Shown piece by piece: positions 1-11,564 of a stretch of DNA of 64,000 bases. Source of the stretch: Phytophthora hibernalis (Eukaryota; Oomycota; Peronosporomycetes; Peronosporales; Peronosporaceae); the NCBI GenBank assembly GCA_012656075.1, contig JAAKBF010000247.1, positions 434,001 through 498,000 on the forward strand, written 5' to 3'. How positions within the stretch are numbered: the stretch's first letter is position 1; each line of letters starts with the position of its first letter. The position numbers and the translations under genes were made by a program. Under the pieces are notes generated by a model. The model ran no database searches. It was not told where the DNA came from and worked only from the letters and a program-made list of their open reading frames with translations.

Positions 1-437
1 TGAAGTCTCATGTTGGCAACAACCGTACAGGATCGCCCCTCCTCTTCGTCAGCGTACGTTGTGCTCGTTGCACTCGATAGAAAAAAGATCCACGGGCGCG
101 CAGAGAGCACTCGAGACTGCAACTGCTGGCGGAACGTCGACTTAGGAGGCATACTGACAGTATTACTGTACGCCAAAGCAATGCGCTCAACAATTCCTGC
201 CATGCCGTACTGGAATTTGTATTCCTCCATCCGGGCCGGATGGAGGCTGTCCCGATGGTTCGGGCAACAAGCACATCGCGGGAACATCCCCACCAACTTG
301 GCGAACTTGGCGCTCGTGTGTAGTAATCACAATCTAGCGTGAGCCTTGCTACCGTTTTGAAAATGACTTTTATTACAAACTGGATTCACTTAGTTTTGTA
401 AATGGGCTATTTGTTGGCTCTTTTCTACTACAAAATT
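1..437. other. Intergenic, no gene recognised
   Basis: Short open frames exist on both strands but none resembles a known protein and their composition is not protein-like. The right edge, rich in T and A, runs into a polypurine tract at about 437-447 that may mark the internal end of an LTR retroelement whose LTR follows. No RNA gene was seen. Confidence 0.5.
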
Positions 438-760
438 GAGGAGGGGGTGAATCTCAACTCGCTCGGCAAGCCAAAACAACGCCTGTGGTTTAAAGTTCCG
501 TGTGCGCAGCACGCGGGCTTAAACCCAGGACCAAGCAGGGTCACACCTTGCTCGGCTTAGGGTTGTGTCACCGCTCTCAGGGTTTTCAAGGGTGAGGCTC
601 GGGTGTAGTTTCCCTGCCGGCATCTCCGACTTCTATGATTTGTAACTAGATGTCATCCGTTCCTCAGTTTGTATAAATAGTCTCTGCCCTACCGTAATGC
701 CGCTTCGAGGTCCCCCTTTCACGGATGAAGTGCTGTCTAATACCGGTACAGTACCGGTAA
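437..760 (+). mobile_element. Possible solo LTR with polypurine tract
   Basis: A purine run (TTGAGGAGGGGG, about 436-447) is followed directly by TGAATCTCAACTC, which is how a 3' LTR begins. A TATA-like box (GTATAAATAG) lies at 671-680, about 225 bp inside, as expected for an LTR promoter. No second copy was found in the window and the right boundary is a guess, so this is an inference from layout only. It could instead be an ordinary promoter region. Confidence 0.3.
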
Positions 761-1641
761 TGTGCTTGGCAACCGTTTAAATTTCGTGCCGGCGACCATC
801 AGTTGTTACGAGACTTTCCATCTTGTCAACAATATGTTTGAAGAAATCACGCTTCGAACAGGAATTGTCGCCAAGTTGCTCCAGGCAGAAATCGACAACT
901 TCATGCCGTACTTTAGCCAAATACTTAAGTACTTCAGAACTTCGCAGTACCGGTACATGCAGAACACGTATTGGTGCTTGATGTTATCTCCGTACAGTGT
1001 ACATACTGGAAGCCTCATGCGTGTTAACGTTATTTAGCGATTCGAGCGACGCCATACCGACGGAATTCGCGAGCCCGGCAGATTTGGCACGTCGTTCGCT
1101 TGAATGCAGCGGATCAGGGGACGCAGCCTGGTCTGGCATGCGAAGCCGATTGAGTCATGGAGCGACCGTGAAACCTGTTGTGGCCAGCGAAATGAGCGGT
1201 CTCCAACCTCGAGTTGAACGCCCTGCACTTCGATCATCCAACGGATTCCTGCGCTGAACATGGAGATGTTCGCAAAAAGCGTTTTGAGTTGACCTTGGGT
1301 CGTCAGCGTTTGTGCACTGGGGCCAGCTGGCGGTTTTGCATCTGGCAAAGCCGAAAGAGATCCCCGAACCGCAGCATTTTCCGCCATAAAATATCCATCT
1401 CATACAAATTCGAAGATGTCGTAGTTCGGTGGGCTGCATTTTACTGTCGTGTCATCCGGGGACACGGACGGGTCGCAGCACCGACCAGGTGGGGCGCTCG
1501 AGCACTTCGCCATTTGCCTCTTGCAACGCCGTTGGCAGTGCCACTTGCCTCGCGTTTCTAGAGACGTCGCATTGGATTCTGCTTCTCGAAGGACCATCGT
1601 CGTGACCTCCGACACTTCGCTTTCTTCGACTTTGGACGACG
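761..1641. other. Intergenic, upstream of the NADPH oxidase gene
   Basis: No coding frame with recognisable protein character. The motif ACCGGTAC recurs (about 742-757 and 948-956). The last 200 bp presumably hold the promoter and 5' leader of the oxidase gene, but no clear oomycete initiator was identified. Confidence 0.45.
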
Positions 1642-4332
1642 ATGCAGCGCGACCGTCAGAACCGCTCGCGAAATGACAAGCGCCAGCCCGCGGACGAGCT
1701 CAAGATCACCCCTGGCCAGAACCGCCAGCCCTTCGTGGACATCTCGACACCGTCGCCCAACTCGCGCAAGCTCGGAGGCCGGACCGCCAGTCGCAAGGGC
1801 AGCATGAAGAAGAGCAGACGCGCTCCGGCCCCGCCTCCTCCGCCACCGCCTCCGCAGCACATGAACCACCCGGCCATGATGACCTCGTTCCACAGCACGG
1901 CCCATTCCAACTTCATGGACAGCAGCCAGTTCCTTAACATGAACGCCACCACCACACACACCATCGGCCGCGGTCCGCCCAAGATGAGCGCCAACTGCAA
2001 GAGCAGCGGCCACCGTCGCCGACCCAACGTCCAGGCCATGCTGGGCGCCTCCATGGTGCGCGAGAGTCTGGCGCGCGCGTCCAACCTGTCGTCGCTCGCC
2101 GGGTCCAAATTCCACATGATGGCCGACTCGAGGTACGGACCGCAGCCGGGCACCGATGTCGTGTCGGTGCCAGTGCTGGGCGACTGCAACTTCGAGCAAA
2201 AGTACAACGTTGCCATGAGCATGGACGAACACGCTATTCACGCCAACGACCCCGCGTACACCCCCATGGAGAAGCTGCACGCCCTGCGCGACGTCATGAG
2301 CAGCATCACCAGCAAGGACGGCTTCATTGAGCGCGAGACCTTTTCGCAGGCCTTTGAACTGAACGGCAACGACTTCGACGGCTACGCTACCAACAACGGC
2401 GAGATTGACGGTAACGCCATCCTGATTGACGCAGTCATGGACCTCGAAGTTGACGGCGAGGAGAAGCTGCGTTTCATCTTCGAGACGCTGGACCCGGACA
2501 ACTCTGGCTACGTGATTGAAGACCAGATCGTCCAGCTTTTGGAGTCGAACTTCTCGGCGGCTCACATTGACGTGGTTGGCACGGACTTCAAGACCGTGGC
2601 TGGCCTCATGTTCAAGAAGGCCCAAGTGCAGAACGAGTCGATGACGTACGAACAGTTCAAGATGGTGTTCGCCCCCTATATTAGCGACTCGTACAACCTT
2701 CGCAAGACGGCGCCCATGTACACGGCGCCGATCCGCCCGAAGAGCAAGTTCGGCGCCTGGTACAGCGCCAACAAGCTGCGTATCTGGTGGCTCCTGTTCT
2801 ACGTCATTCTCAACAATGTCGCCTTCTGGCTCAAGTGGTTCGCCTACGAAGTCGACCCTGCCATCGGATGGGGTCTTCGTATCGCGCGTGCCAATGCCCA
2901 GGTGGCAATGGTAAACTGTGTTTTCGTTCTACTGCCCATGTGCCGCTCCATCACGCAAGTCATGAAGCGCAGCAAGTTTTTGTGGCGCTACATCCCGTTT
3001 GACGATCACATTGCCTTCCACAAGATTTCGGGAAGTGTGCTGCTGATTGCCGGTCTCATTCACACGGTCGCTCACGTGTTTAACGAGGTATACCTGTACC
3101 TGGTCGCCACCCCGGAAGAGATCAAGCGGTCGATCTTTGTGACGCGGCATGTGTCTTCCTTCGTGAACGGAGAGCGACCTCCGTTCACCACGATGCTGCA
3201 GTCCCTACCAGTGTGGACAGGTGCTATTCTTCTGATTATCACGTGTATTTCGTTCCCTCTTGCTGCGATCCCGAAATTCCGGCAGGGCAAGTTCAACCTC
3301 TTCTGGTACTCGCACATGCTCTTCGGGATATTCCTCGTCGTGCTGTCCTTCCACGGTGCAGCTTCATGGCTCGCTCGATGCTCGTCGTACATCTGGATCA
3401 CGCCTCCATTCCTGATCTACCTGGTTGAGCGTCGTTTCCGTTACGCCAAGATGTTTGCTGCACCTGTGCGTATCATGGAGGCTATGGAGCTGGATGGCAC
3501 TGTTGCCTTGTTCATGGAGAAGCCTCGTCGTTTTGTGTACCGGCCGGGCATGTACTTGTTCATTAACTGTCCCCTCATATCTTCTCACGAGTGGCACCCG
3601 TTCACGATTTCATCGGCTCCGGGTGACAACTACATCAGCATTCACATGCGCGTATGCGGTGACTGGACGCAAGCCATGGGTCGGGTGATTGCAGACTGCC
3701 ACGAGCGCAAGGTACTGTACCCGGACATCTATCTGGATGGTCCGGTTGGTGCTCCGACGCAAGACTACCACCGCTACAAGACCGTCATCTGTGTCGGCGG
3801 CGGTATCGGTGTCACCCCGTTCGCATCGATTCTTAAGGACGTGGTGCACTTGTGGGAGGATAACCGCTGCACGAACTGCAACCATGTTCGTCACCCGGGT
3901 TCGTTCAAGATCCAGAAACTGTATTTCCACTGGGTGACCCGTGGACAGGAGTCGCTGAGCTGGTTTGAAGAAACAATGAATCAGATCGCCGAAATGGATC
4001 GCGATAACGTGATAGAGACACATCAGTACCTGAGTTCGCTGAAGGGCAGCGAGAACACCTCGCAACTCAAGATGTTCCAGGAGTTTGTACACGAACAGAC
4101 GGGCAAGGATTTCGTGTCTGGTCTCAACACCAAGCAGCTAACGCATTTCGGTCGTCCCGACTGGGACAAGGTCTTCTCTGAGGCCAAAGCCAACCACCCT
4201 GGTGAAGAGGTCGGCGTTTTCTACTGCGGCCCTCACGCTCTGGAGGAGATTCTGGACACCACCTGCAAGCGGTATTCGTCCTCGGACACCAACGGAACCA
4301 TCTTCGACTTCCACTCGGAGAAGTTCGCATAG
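1642..4332 (+). CDS. NADPH oxidase (respiratory burst oxidase type), EF-hand containing
   Basis: Membrane flavocytochrome that moves electrons from NADPH through FAD and two haems to oxygen, making superoxide. The 896-residue frame is a single uninterrupted exon. It has a basic, proline-rich N-terminus (polyproline at about 62-71), a canonical EF-hand loop at 284-295 (DPDNSGYVIEDQ) and a weaker one near 216-240, then six-helix ferric-reductase-type membrane segments from about 378. Histidines H460/H474 and H558/H571 have the 14- and 13-residue spacings of the NOX haem ligands. The FAD motif HPFT is at 652-655, the NADPH loop GGGIGVTPF at 719-727, and a CGP motif at 862-864; it ends in the usual Phe-rich tail. 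The EF-hands imply calcium control. The start is the first in-frame ATG; no upstream exon is evident. The family is certain, the subclass (animal NOX5 or plant RBOH type) is not. Confidence 0.95.
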   Translation: MQRDRQNRSRNDKRQPADELKITPGQNRQPFVDISTPSPNSRKLGGRTASRKGSMKKSRRAPAPPPPPPPPQHMNHPAMMTSFHSTAHSNFMDSSQFLNMNATTTHTIGRGPPKMSANCKSSGHRRRPNVQAMLGASMVRESLARASNLSSLAGSKFHMMADSRYGPQPGTDVVSVPVLGDCNFEQKYNVAMSMDEHAIHANDPAYTPMEKLHALRDVMSSITSKDGFIERETFSQAFELNGNDFDGYATNNGEIDGNAILIDAVMDLEVDGEEKLRFIFETLDPDNSGYVIEDQIVQLLESNFSAAHIDVVGTDFKTVAGLMFKKAQVQNESMTYEQFKMVFAPYISDSYNLRKTAPMYTAPIRPKSKFGAWYSANKLRIWWLLFYVILNNVAFWLKWFAYEVDPAIGWGLRIARANAQVAMVNCVFVLLPMCRSITQVMKRSKFLWRYIPFDDHIAFHKISGSVLLIAGLIHTVAHVFNEVYLYLVATPEEIKRSIFVTRHVSSFVNGERPPFTTMLQSLPVWTGAILLIITCISFPLAAIPKFRQGKFNLFWYSHMLFGIFLVVLSFHGAASWLARCSSYIWITPPFLIYLVERRFRYAKMFAAPVRIMEAMELDGTVALFMEKPRRFVYRPGMYLFINCPLISSHEWHPFTISSAPGDNYISIHMRVCGDWTQAMGRVIADCHERKVLYPDIYLDGPVGAPTQDYHRYKTVICVGGGIGVTPFASILKDVVHLWEDNRCTNCNHVRHPGSFKIQKLYFHWVTRGQESLSWFEETMNQIAEMDRDNVIETHQYLSSLKGSENTSQLKMFQEFVHEQTGKDFVSGLNTKQLTHFGRPDWDKVFSEAKANHPGEEVGVFYCGPHALEEILDTTCKRYSSSDTNGTIFDFHSEKFA

Positions 4333-4486
4333 ATTTAGCAGATATACGTCGATAGTATGCTCGCTGCCGAGTAGAAGGCAACTCAACGTCTTGGATAATC
4401 GTAAATTGAAGTGCAAATAGTTTTGGCTGCATAACTTTCTTCGTTTGCATCAAATAATAGAAGTAACGTTACTACATGTATAAACG

Positions 4487-4590
4487 TGAACAGGAAAGTG
4501 CCCGTCAAAAATTGGCAAGTACAGTACTACTGAACGTAGTACTATTATACTACACACTTGAACAGGAAAGTGCCCTTCAAAACTTGGCAA
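4487..4590 (+). repeat. Imperfect direct repeat, two 32-bp copies
   Basis: The segment beginning TGAACAGGAAAGTGCCC occurs at 4487-4518 and again at 4559-4590, a 72-bp period, with two mismatches. The spacer and flanks are rich in GTACTAC/AGTACTA words. It lies in the 364-bp gap between the oxidase stop codon and the dihydropteridine reductase gene; nothing else was recognised there. Confidence 0.8.
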
Positions 4591-4696
4591 AAATAAATAA
4601 AGTACTACGTTTTTAATACTAGAAGTACTACCGCTGTAGTCCTTGAAGTACAGCAGAGACGCTAACCCATTGGATAAAATCCCTCATTATTTGAAG

Positions 4697-5535
4697 ATGT
4701 CCAGGAAGCTGCTTGTCGTCGGCGGCGCCGGGCGCTGGGCCGCGGCGTGGTGTCCCACTTCGCGCGTGTGTCTTGGGGCGTCATCTCTGTGGGCTTCACT
4801 GTGAACGAGGACGCCCACAACAACGTGCTTCTACCCGATAGCAACTCGCTCAAGCAGGCGCAACAGACGCTGCAGGAGCTCTCCAGTCGATACGGTCAGG
4901 TGGACACTGTAGTGTGCACTGCCGGCGGTTGGGCAGGCGGCAGTATCCGTGACGCGGACTCGCTGGTGAATTTGGGAGAGATGCACGCCAAGAACCTCGA
5001 GTCGGCTTTCCTAGCGACGTACTTGGCGAGCCACTTGTTGGTGCCGGGAGGACTTCTCGTGCTAACGGGTGCAACAGCTGCACTGAAGGCTACGCCGGGC
5101 ATGGTGTCGTATGGAGCTAGCAAGGCGGCCACACATCACTTGGTGGCTAGTGCAGTGTACGACTATGTAGCGGTTTTTGCTGATGATGAAGACTGATTGG
5201 TGTTTTGTATTTTGTTTATTTACAGGAGCGAGCTCCTAAAGACTCGTCCGTACTGGGCGTCCTTCCGACAACAATCGACACGCCGATGAATCGAAAGTTC
5301 ATGGCCGACGCAGACTTTTCTACCTGGACGAAGGTACAGTAGAACGCCTGCTAGGTGAATTACAGACGTGGTTGAACTCACATGCAATTTTATTCAGGCG
5401 GAGGACATGGCAGAGAAGATTTTGGAGTGGTCGAATAGTCCCTACGCTGCCCGCCCACCGAGTGGACATTTGATCACTGCGACCACGAAGAATAACACGA
5501 CGTCATGGAAAGACGTCGGCAACGCGTTCCAGTAG
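4697..5535 (+). CDS. QDPR: Quinoid dihydropteridine reductase, with one frame break
   Basis: Short-chain dehydrogenase that regenerates tetrahydropterin for aromatic amino-acid hydroxylases. Exons 4697-5154, 5226-5333 and 5398-5535, with introns of 71 and 64 bp in phase 0. Recognised by the CTAGGWAGG-like core, the SDR catalytic region with YGASKAA, and the later block LPTTIDTPMNRK, all typical of QDPR. Expected product about 234 residues, matching the family's usual 235-245. The N-terminus MSRKLLVVGGAG is in one frame and ALGRGVVSHF in the next; one base is missing near 4729-4733, inside the dinucleotide-binding glycine motif. The break is either a sequencing indel or a real lesion. It converges on the importin gene, 153 bp away. 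Confidence 0.85.
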
Positions 5536-5688
5536 ACGGGTTGGTAAGGAAGCAATGCAAGGGCAAGGAGGGCGAGAGTATTTTTGCGTCATTTCCTAAT
5601 ATATCCGGCCTCTCGGTTTGCGATTTCAGTTCTCCCTGTTGGTATACTTCCCGAATCATACCCGCAAGGCAATGCACTGCAATCTCTT

Positions 5689-8600
5689 TTACAAAGGAAT
5701 CGCGTCCCCGTTCGCACTGCTGGTAAGGTTGCGCTTGAAGTGGTCGCAGAACGTGTTTAGTACACGCTTAAACTTGCGCGAGTTTTCGACACACAGCGGT
5801 GAGGAAATGTAGTTGAGGAATTCGGTGCGCGCTCGCTCGCTAACTTGCGAGCCCAAAAGCTGCTGTCGGACAGAAGCCGATGAATCAATTCTTCACTGCG
5901 CTGCCGGCCAAAGTAGACCCAGCAAGACCGAACTACCTCCGCAATCTTCTCCATCAAGTTCGGTGACATGCCTCCTGCCGCGGCGTTAAACAGTGCGAAG
6001 AGCAGGTGGTACTGCACATCTTTTTCAAAGAACAGCGTCTGAATCTGCTGGTGAAGTAGCAATTTGCCTGCAAACTCGGAGCCGTGAAGCAAGGCCGCCG
6101 GGGTGCGAAGGATCTGCCCATAAAGCGAGCCCAACTCGAGCAGGAAGTCGAGAGTTGCAGCTCCGACATCGGGGTTCTGCGACTTGAAAGCGTGTAGCGC
6201 TAGAGCCAACACACCCTCCAACTGATTCGAGTGTACTAAGATCGACGGGTGGTGAATGCCGCAGGTGGTCACAAGTGAAAACAACGCAATGGTAAGCCCG
6301 GGATGTTCATCAACACTGCCGTCTGCCGCGATCTTGCTCATTGAGCTCTCGCTGACAATCACCATCACACGTGTTAAGCTAACTGCTGAAGCCTCGTCGT
6401 CACCAGCACAGCCAATGATACTTCTGATCACACTTAGATAGCTGCCGTCGTAACTACGCGAGAACTGCTCCAGCAACGCTGGCATAATCGCTGATGCTAA
6501 TTCCAACGCTTGAGACCGCAATGATTCAAAAACTCCGACTAGAAGCGCGGAGAACTGCTCAGCCACCTCGCCAGAGCAGCCATACACGCGCAAAATCGTC
6601 TCCACTACCCCCACTGCTTTTGCAACACACATAGTACCGGGTGTGGAATCGTCTGGTCCATCTGAAGAGGGACCCTCGTGGCTATAACGTGAAGATGATT
6701 AAACATCTCGCATAGGAACTCAACTGAGCTTTCATCATCCGCACTTAGTTGGCCATAACGAGATGCAAGATCTGCAAACATGATGGTACCGAGTTCCTCC
6801 ACCACCGGGAGAGCATCCTTGTACGATACAGTCGAAAGAACATGGCAGATAGAGTCCACGATGAGCTTGGCGCTATTCTCTGACAAGCATGGAGTTGACG
6901 GACTGCCTACTACCGCGCGATTCGAGCGATACAGATTCACCAATGCGTCCATCCAAAGCGGGTTAAAAAGTGTGAGCCACAACGAAGCGTCAACTTGCGC
7001 AGTGCAACTGCGCCAACATGATCCTCAAGGCCGTGCTGACTGAACGGAAATCCCGGGTCAGCCTGGGTGAGCTCGAAGCCGTAGGACACAATCTTGAAAG
7101 CACACGTTGATAGGAATTCAGGGTGTCTTGCGAACCAATGGCCGGTAACACCAAGGAAGATAATGACCGTGCGCGAGAGTGCACGATGAGAGGGCTCTTT
7201 CCGCGACAAGCATTCAAAAAGCCTAGGAACGAGTGATGTGTCTTCTTCGCGAATCGATTTTGATAACGCACTAAGAGCGTGTACATACACTTCTGTACGT
7301 TGCCACCACTACACACAAAACGAGTTACAGTGGAGTCAGAACATACAAGTATTATATCAGCAGCACGTGATTGTGATGGTACCGTACATTGGTTGGCAGG
7401 GAGCCCCGAATCGGCGGCTTCGTACTGCTGAAAGATAGCATGGATAGCATCGACAATAAACTTGTCCTCGCTAGCAACCGTGACGGTAGCAAGTGCACGG
7501 AAAACGTTGCGAACTTCACTTCGGTACAGGAGAAAGCGCTCCTTGGCTGCTTCCGGATAGGTTTCAAACCCGTCGGGATACTGGGTGCGCTCTATCAAGA
7601 TGATCAGTAGTCGCGAGATGAATGTCTCAAACACGTACATGCGCTGCTCGTGCTTGCCAGAGATGTATGTGCGGAAGGCAATCCAGAATTCCATCGTTTC
7701 GTTAGAAATGTCCAAGTTGTTTAGCGCCGTGAAAACAGGATTGCATCCAGGAATTCGTACACTAGAGATCCCGGTCGCATATCCAACGTGAAGTCCACAA
7801 AATACACAACGAAAGCTTGCCCACATTCAGATATCGCTCTAGCGCAGTCAGCAAGGCAAAAGTCCACGCTTTTCTCGGAGGCTGCTACACGCTCTTGGAG
7901 GTGCTTTCCTAGCACCACGAAATTGTGCATTACAAGCTCCATCAGCTGCACATGCTCCTCGTGACGGCAGATTCGCACCACTTCGCGCACAACCTGCAGC
8001 GCGAACACCGAAGACGTGGGGGCCAATGTTTCACGAAAGGCACGGTCTAGTAGGCCGCATTCGATGATAACTGGCGGCGCTACTGTGCCGTGCTCCACCC
8101 AGCTCGCAAATGCTTGCAACAGCAGACCACGCAACGGTATCTGCTCTTCGCTTGCGTCAATGGCGGTGGCGATTGACGGTAGAACCGTCCGAACGACGTG
8201 TGCCGCACACTGATGCACCATGTCCTCGCACCGAACACGCTTGACCTTGGAGAATTTGACGCGCTTATTTTCCACTTCCTCCGGAATGACCTTCAACGTT
8301 AGCAGGACAGCAAAATTGGTTAGTGTAGCTGTTACTCCGTCGCTAACCGGCTGCTGCTGGTTTTGCACGAGCCATTCCACAGCGCCGACAACGGTAGTGT
8401 CACCCTGTGGTTCATGAAAGCGAAGCAGGATGACTGCAATCGTAAGCGCCAGATGGGTCTGCACGTTCAGCTCCTCCTGCGTGCCATTGGGCCCCGTGAA
8501 GACGTTCCAGACTTCTTGTGCCATCTGGCCAAAGTCTCTCACGAGTGCTTCGTGCTGGGCGCGATCCTCAGGCGTCCACTTCGCTGGGTCGTCCATCTTG

Positions 8601-8869
8601 TACTTGCGGATGTACGAGGCCACTGTAAAGTAGACCGTCGACGCTGCAAACGCGCGCTTGGCTCGAAGCAACGCATTGTGCTCAGCGTTCCCTGTGTCGA
8701 CGATTGGCGACTGTAGCACGGTCAACGCCGTCTGCGCAGCTTCCGGCGAGCGCTGGAACTGCTGCAACAGCGAGTCAGCGCGTCGTCGTACGCGGGGCGA
8801 GGTCAATGGGCTGTACAGCTGGTGCAGCGCCTCGGAGACCACAGCTTCCGAGACCACGGCGATCTCCAT
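5689..8869 (-). CDS. Transportin-3/importin-13-like nuclear import receptor, four frame breaks
   Basis: Importin-beta superfamily HEAT-repeat protein of the TNPO3/Mtr10 type, predicted to carry cargo such as SR splicing factors into the nucleus under Ran control. Start ATG at 8869; one intron at about 7382-7309 (74 bp); stop at 5689. Expected length about 1036 residues. N-terminal repeats, the block VIPEEVENKR, the FWIAF block and a conserved C-terminal RKFKRVLNTF segment support the family. The frame shifts at A/T runs 7732-7735, 6965-6969 and 5855-5858 and at the GGG at 6639-6641 (plus-strand reading). Adding one base to each run restores a continuous conserved protein, and the total is then an exact multiple of three. 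Hence probably an intact gene with sequence errors. TNPO3 versus IPO13 was not resolved. Confidence 0.75.
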
Positions 8870-9365
8870 TGTTCCCAATAGCTTTGACTTGCAGGTTTCG
8901 TTCCCTCTGGTGGTTGTGGTGACTGTCGGATCAGTGACTTCTTAGCGCAGATGGACAACAATAGACCACGAACACCAGATCCAATTAGCTCTAGGCCTAG
9001 TCTCCTCTATCTAATTGTGGCAGGAGGCTGCTTGAGTGACTTCAACTGTCCGCGCTGTAGCTTCTCGCTCTTACCGTTGCGAGGGGGTCCCAGAACGGAA
9101 ATGAGAGGGTTTATAAATCGTGTTCGGTACACCGTTATATGTGGTGCACACTATCGTCGTGTCGTGATCTGATTCGCGGTTGGTCATTTTTATCCAATGT
9201 CGTGCCTGCGATTGGCTCTCCCACTATCGTATTAGTTTCTGCAGGTCTCTTTTCTCTTTGCACAGGTATCAATTCTGGCGTCGGCTTCGTGGCCAGCTTT
9301 CTGACACTCCCCAACGAAACCGCGAAGAAGCCAGGCAGTAAACTCCCTCCCTCCCCGAGCTTACA
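8870..9365. promoter_or_regulatory. Divergent intergenic region between importin and TM9 genes
   Basis: A 496-bp region between two divergently transcribed genes, with no coding frame of interest. On the TM9 side GGTCATTTTTATCC at about 9181-9194 resembles the oomycete initiator (YCAYTYY), followed by CCAAT-like words. Assignment as a shared promoter is inferred from layout. Confidence 0.4.
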
Positions 9366-11293
9366 ATGTGGATGAAGAGCGTGGCGCTGGCTGCGCTCCT
9401 GGTGGTGCAGGAGGCCAGTGCGGCCTTCTACGTGCCGGGTGTGGCGCCCGAAGCCTGGTCCGCGGGCGACGCCGTGCGCCTCAACGTGAACAAGATCACG
9501 TCCACCAAAACGCTGGTGCCGTATGAGTACTACTACCTGCCGTTCTGCAAGCCCACGGCCACGAACGAGCAGCAGGAGAACCTGGGCGAGATCATGGCCG
9601 GAGACGCCATCATGGACTCGCTCTACAACATGCAGATGGAGAAGGACGCGATCTGCCAGGTGCTGTGCAAGCCCATGACGTACACGTCGGAGCAATCGCA
9701 GTCCTTCATCGACATGATCAAGGACGAGTACTACGTGCAGTGGGTGGTGGACAACCTGCCCGTGCTCTACCGTGACCCGACGGACTCGCAGCAGGCTGGG
9801 TCCTTCAAGCGCGGCTTCCCGTGGGAGAAGTGGACGAGGACGGCAAGTACCTGCTGTACAACCACGTGCGCATCATCGTGTCGGTCAACTCGGACCCGTA
9901 CGCTGAAGAGGATGGTGACACCCCCAAGTGGCGCGTCGTCGGCTTCGAAGTCGTGCCCACGTCCATCAAGCACAGCTACGAGAACGAGCCCATGGCTGGA
10001 CAGGAGCTGGACTCGGACACGTGCGGCAAGTTTGTCAACATTGAGGAGGTATCGCAGGGCAACTACCAGTACCTGAACCCGGAGGGAGAGACCACCGTGT
10101 TGTACACGTACGACGTACAGTTCGTCAAGTCGGACATCGTCTGGGAGGAGCGCTGGGATCGCATTATCAGCAGCAAGAGCTCGAACGATCAGATCCACTG
10201 GTTTTCCATTATTAACTCGCTCATGATCGTGCTCTTCCTCACGGGCATGATCGCGATGATTATGCTGCGCACGCTGCACCGTGACATCGCGCGCTACAAC
10301 GAAGTGCAGACCACGGAGGAGGCACAGGAGGAATCCGGCTGGAAGCTGGTCCACGGCGACGTGTTCCGTCCGCCGCAGCTTTCGCCCATGCTTTTCTCAG
10401 TGGTTGTTGGCACGGGCGTTCAGGTGTGTTCCATGAGCGCCTCGACGATGGTTATCGCACTGCTGGGTCTGCTGTCGCCGGCCAACCGCGGTTCGCTGCT
10501 TACGACACTGCTGTTGCTCTTTGTGTTCATGGGAAGCTTTGCCGGCTACCATTCCTCGCGTACGTACAAAATGTTCAACGGCAAGGACTGGAAGAAGAAC
10601 ACCATCCTCACGGCTGTGCTGTACCCGGGTCTGCTGTTTGCTGTGTTCTTCCTGTTGAATCTGGTGCTATGGGGCAAGGCCTCGTCTCAGGCTGTGCCGT
10701 TCGGTACGCTATTTGCGCTGCTCGTTCTGTGGTTTGGCATTTCAGTGCCGCTCGTCTTCCTTGGCAGCTACTTCGGCTTCAAGGCTGCGGCTATTGAACA
10801 GCCTGTGCGTACGAACCAGATTGCGCGTCAGATTCCTGAGCAAGTGTGGTACCTGTCTTCACCGTTCAGCATCCTTGTGGGCGGCATCCTACCCTTTGGT
10901 GCTGTTTTCATTGAGTTGTTCTTCATCATGTCGGCGTTGTGGTTGCACCAGATCTACTACGTGTTCGGCTTCCTGTTCATCGTGCTGCTTATCCTGGTGG
11001 CCACGTGCGCTGAGGTGACGGTCGTGATGTGCTACTTCCAGCTCTGCGCAGAGGACTACCGTTGGTGGTGGCGTTCGTTCCTCACCTCTGGCTCGGCGGC
11101 TGTGTATTTGTTCCTCTACTCGTTCCTGTACTTCTTCACGAAGCTGAACATCACGGCGTTTGTCTCGGGCATTCTGTACTTCGGCTACATGTTCCTGATC
11201 TCGATCACGTTCTTCTTCCTCACGGGAACCATCGGCTACTTTGCTTGTCTCTGGTTTACGCGCAAGATCTACAGCTCCATTAAGATCGACTAA
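9366..11293 (+). CDS. Transmembrane 9 superfamily (nonaspanin) protein, one frame break
   Basis: Endosome/Golgi multi-pass protein implicated in membrane-protein sorting. Single exon, about 642 residues, the normal size. A signal peptide (residues 1-20, ending ASA) precedes a lumenal domain of about 250 residues and nine membrane segments from about residue 280. The cytosolic end KIYSSIKID carries the KxD-type retrieval and Golgi-retention signal typical of TM9SF proteins. The lumenal domain changes frame at the CCC run 9818-9820; one extra C joins the two halves into FPVGEVDEDGKY. Codon 3 is also ATG and could be the start. The family call is secure; which TM9SF paralogue it is was not resolved. 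Confidence 0.9.
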
Positions 11294-11564
11294 GTTGTCA
11301 TCAAGTTAGCATTTCAAGGCTCCGGTCACGGGAGGTGGCGGATGGCGAAGCAGCAACAACGGAGGCGATGCCCTGGCTGGCACTACTGTAGTATGTGAGG
11401 CAACCACGTGGAGCGAACGCGTGGTGCGTCACATCAAGTCGTGCATGTGCCGCTTGTCGCCTCCTGCTGTGTGTAGAAGACAGAAAACCAGAAAGCGAAA
11501 GAAAAATAAATTCATTTCCTTTCAAGTGCCGCCCACCAAAACACCATACGAACCCTTTCACGGC

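Noticed and set aside
1558..2625. 355-codon open frame on the minus strand
   Set aside because: It is antisense to the oxidase N-terminus; GC-rich coding DNA leaves the opposite strand open, and its Val/His/Arg-rich reading has no motif.
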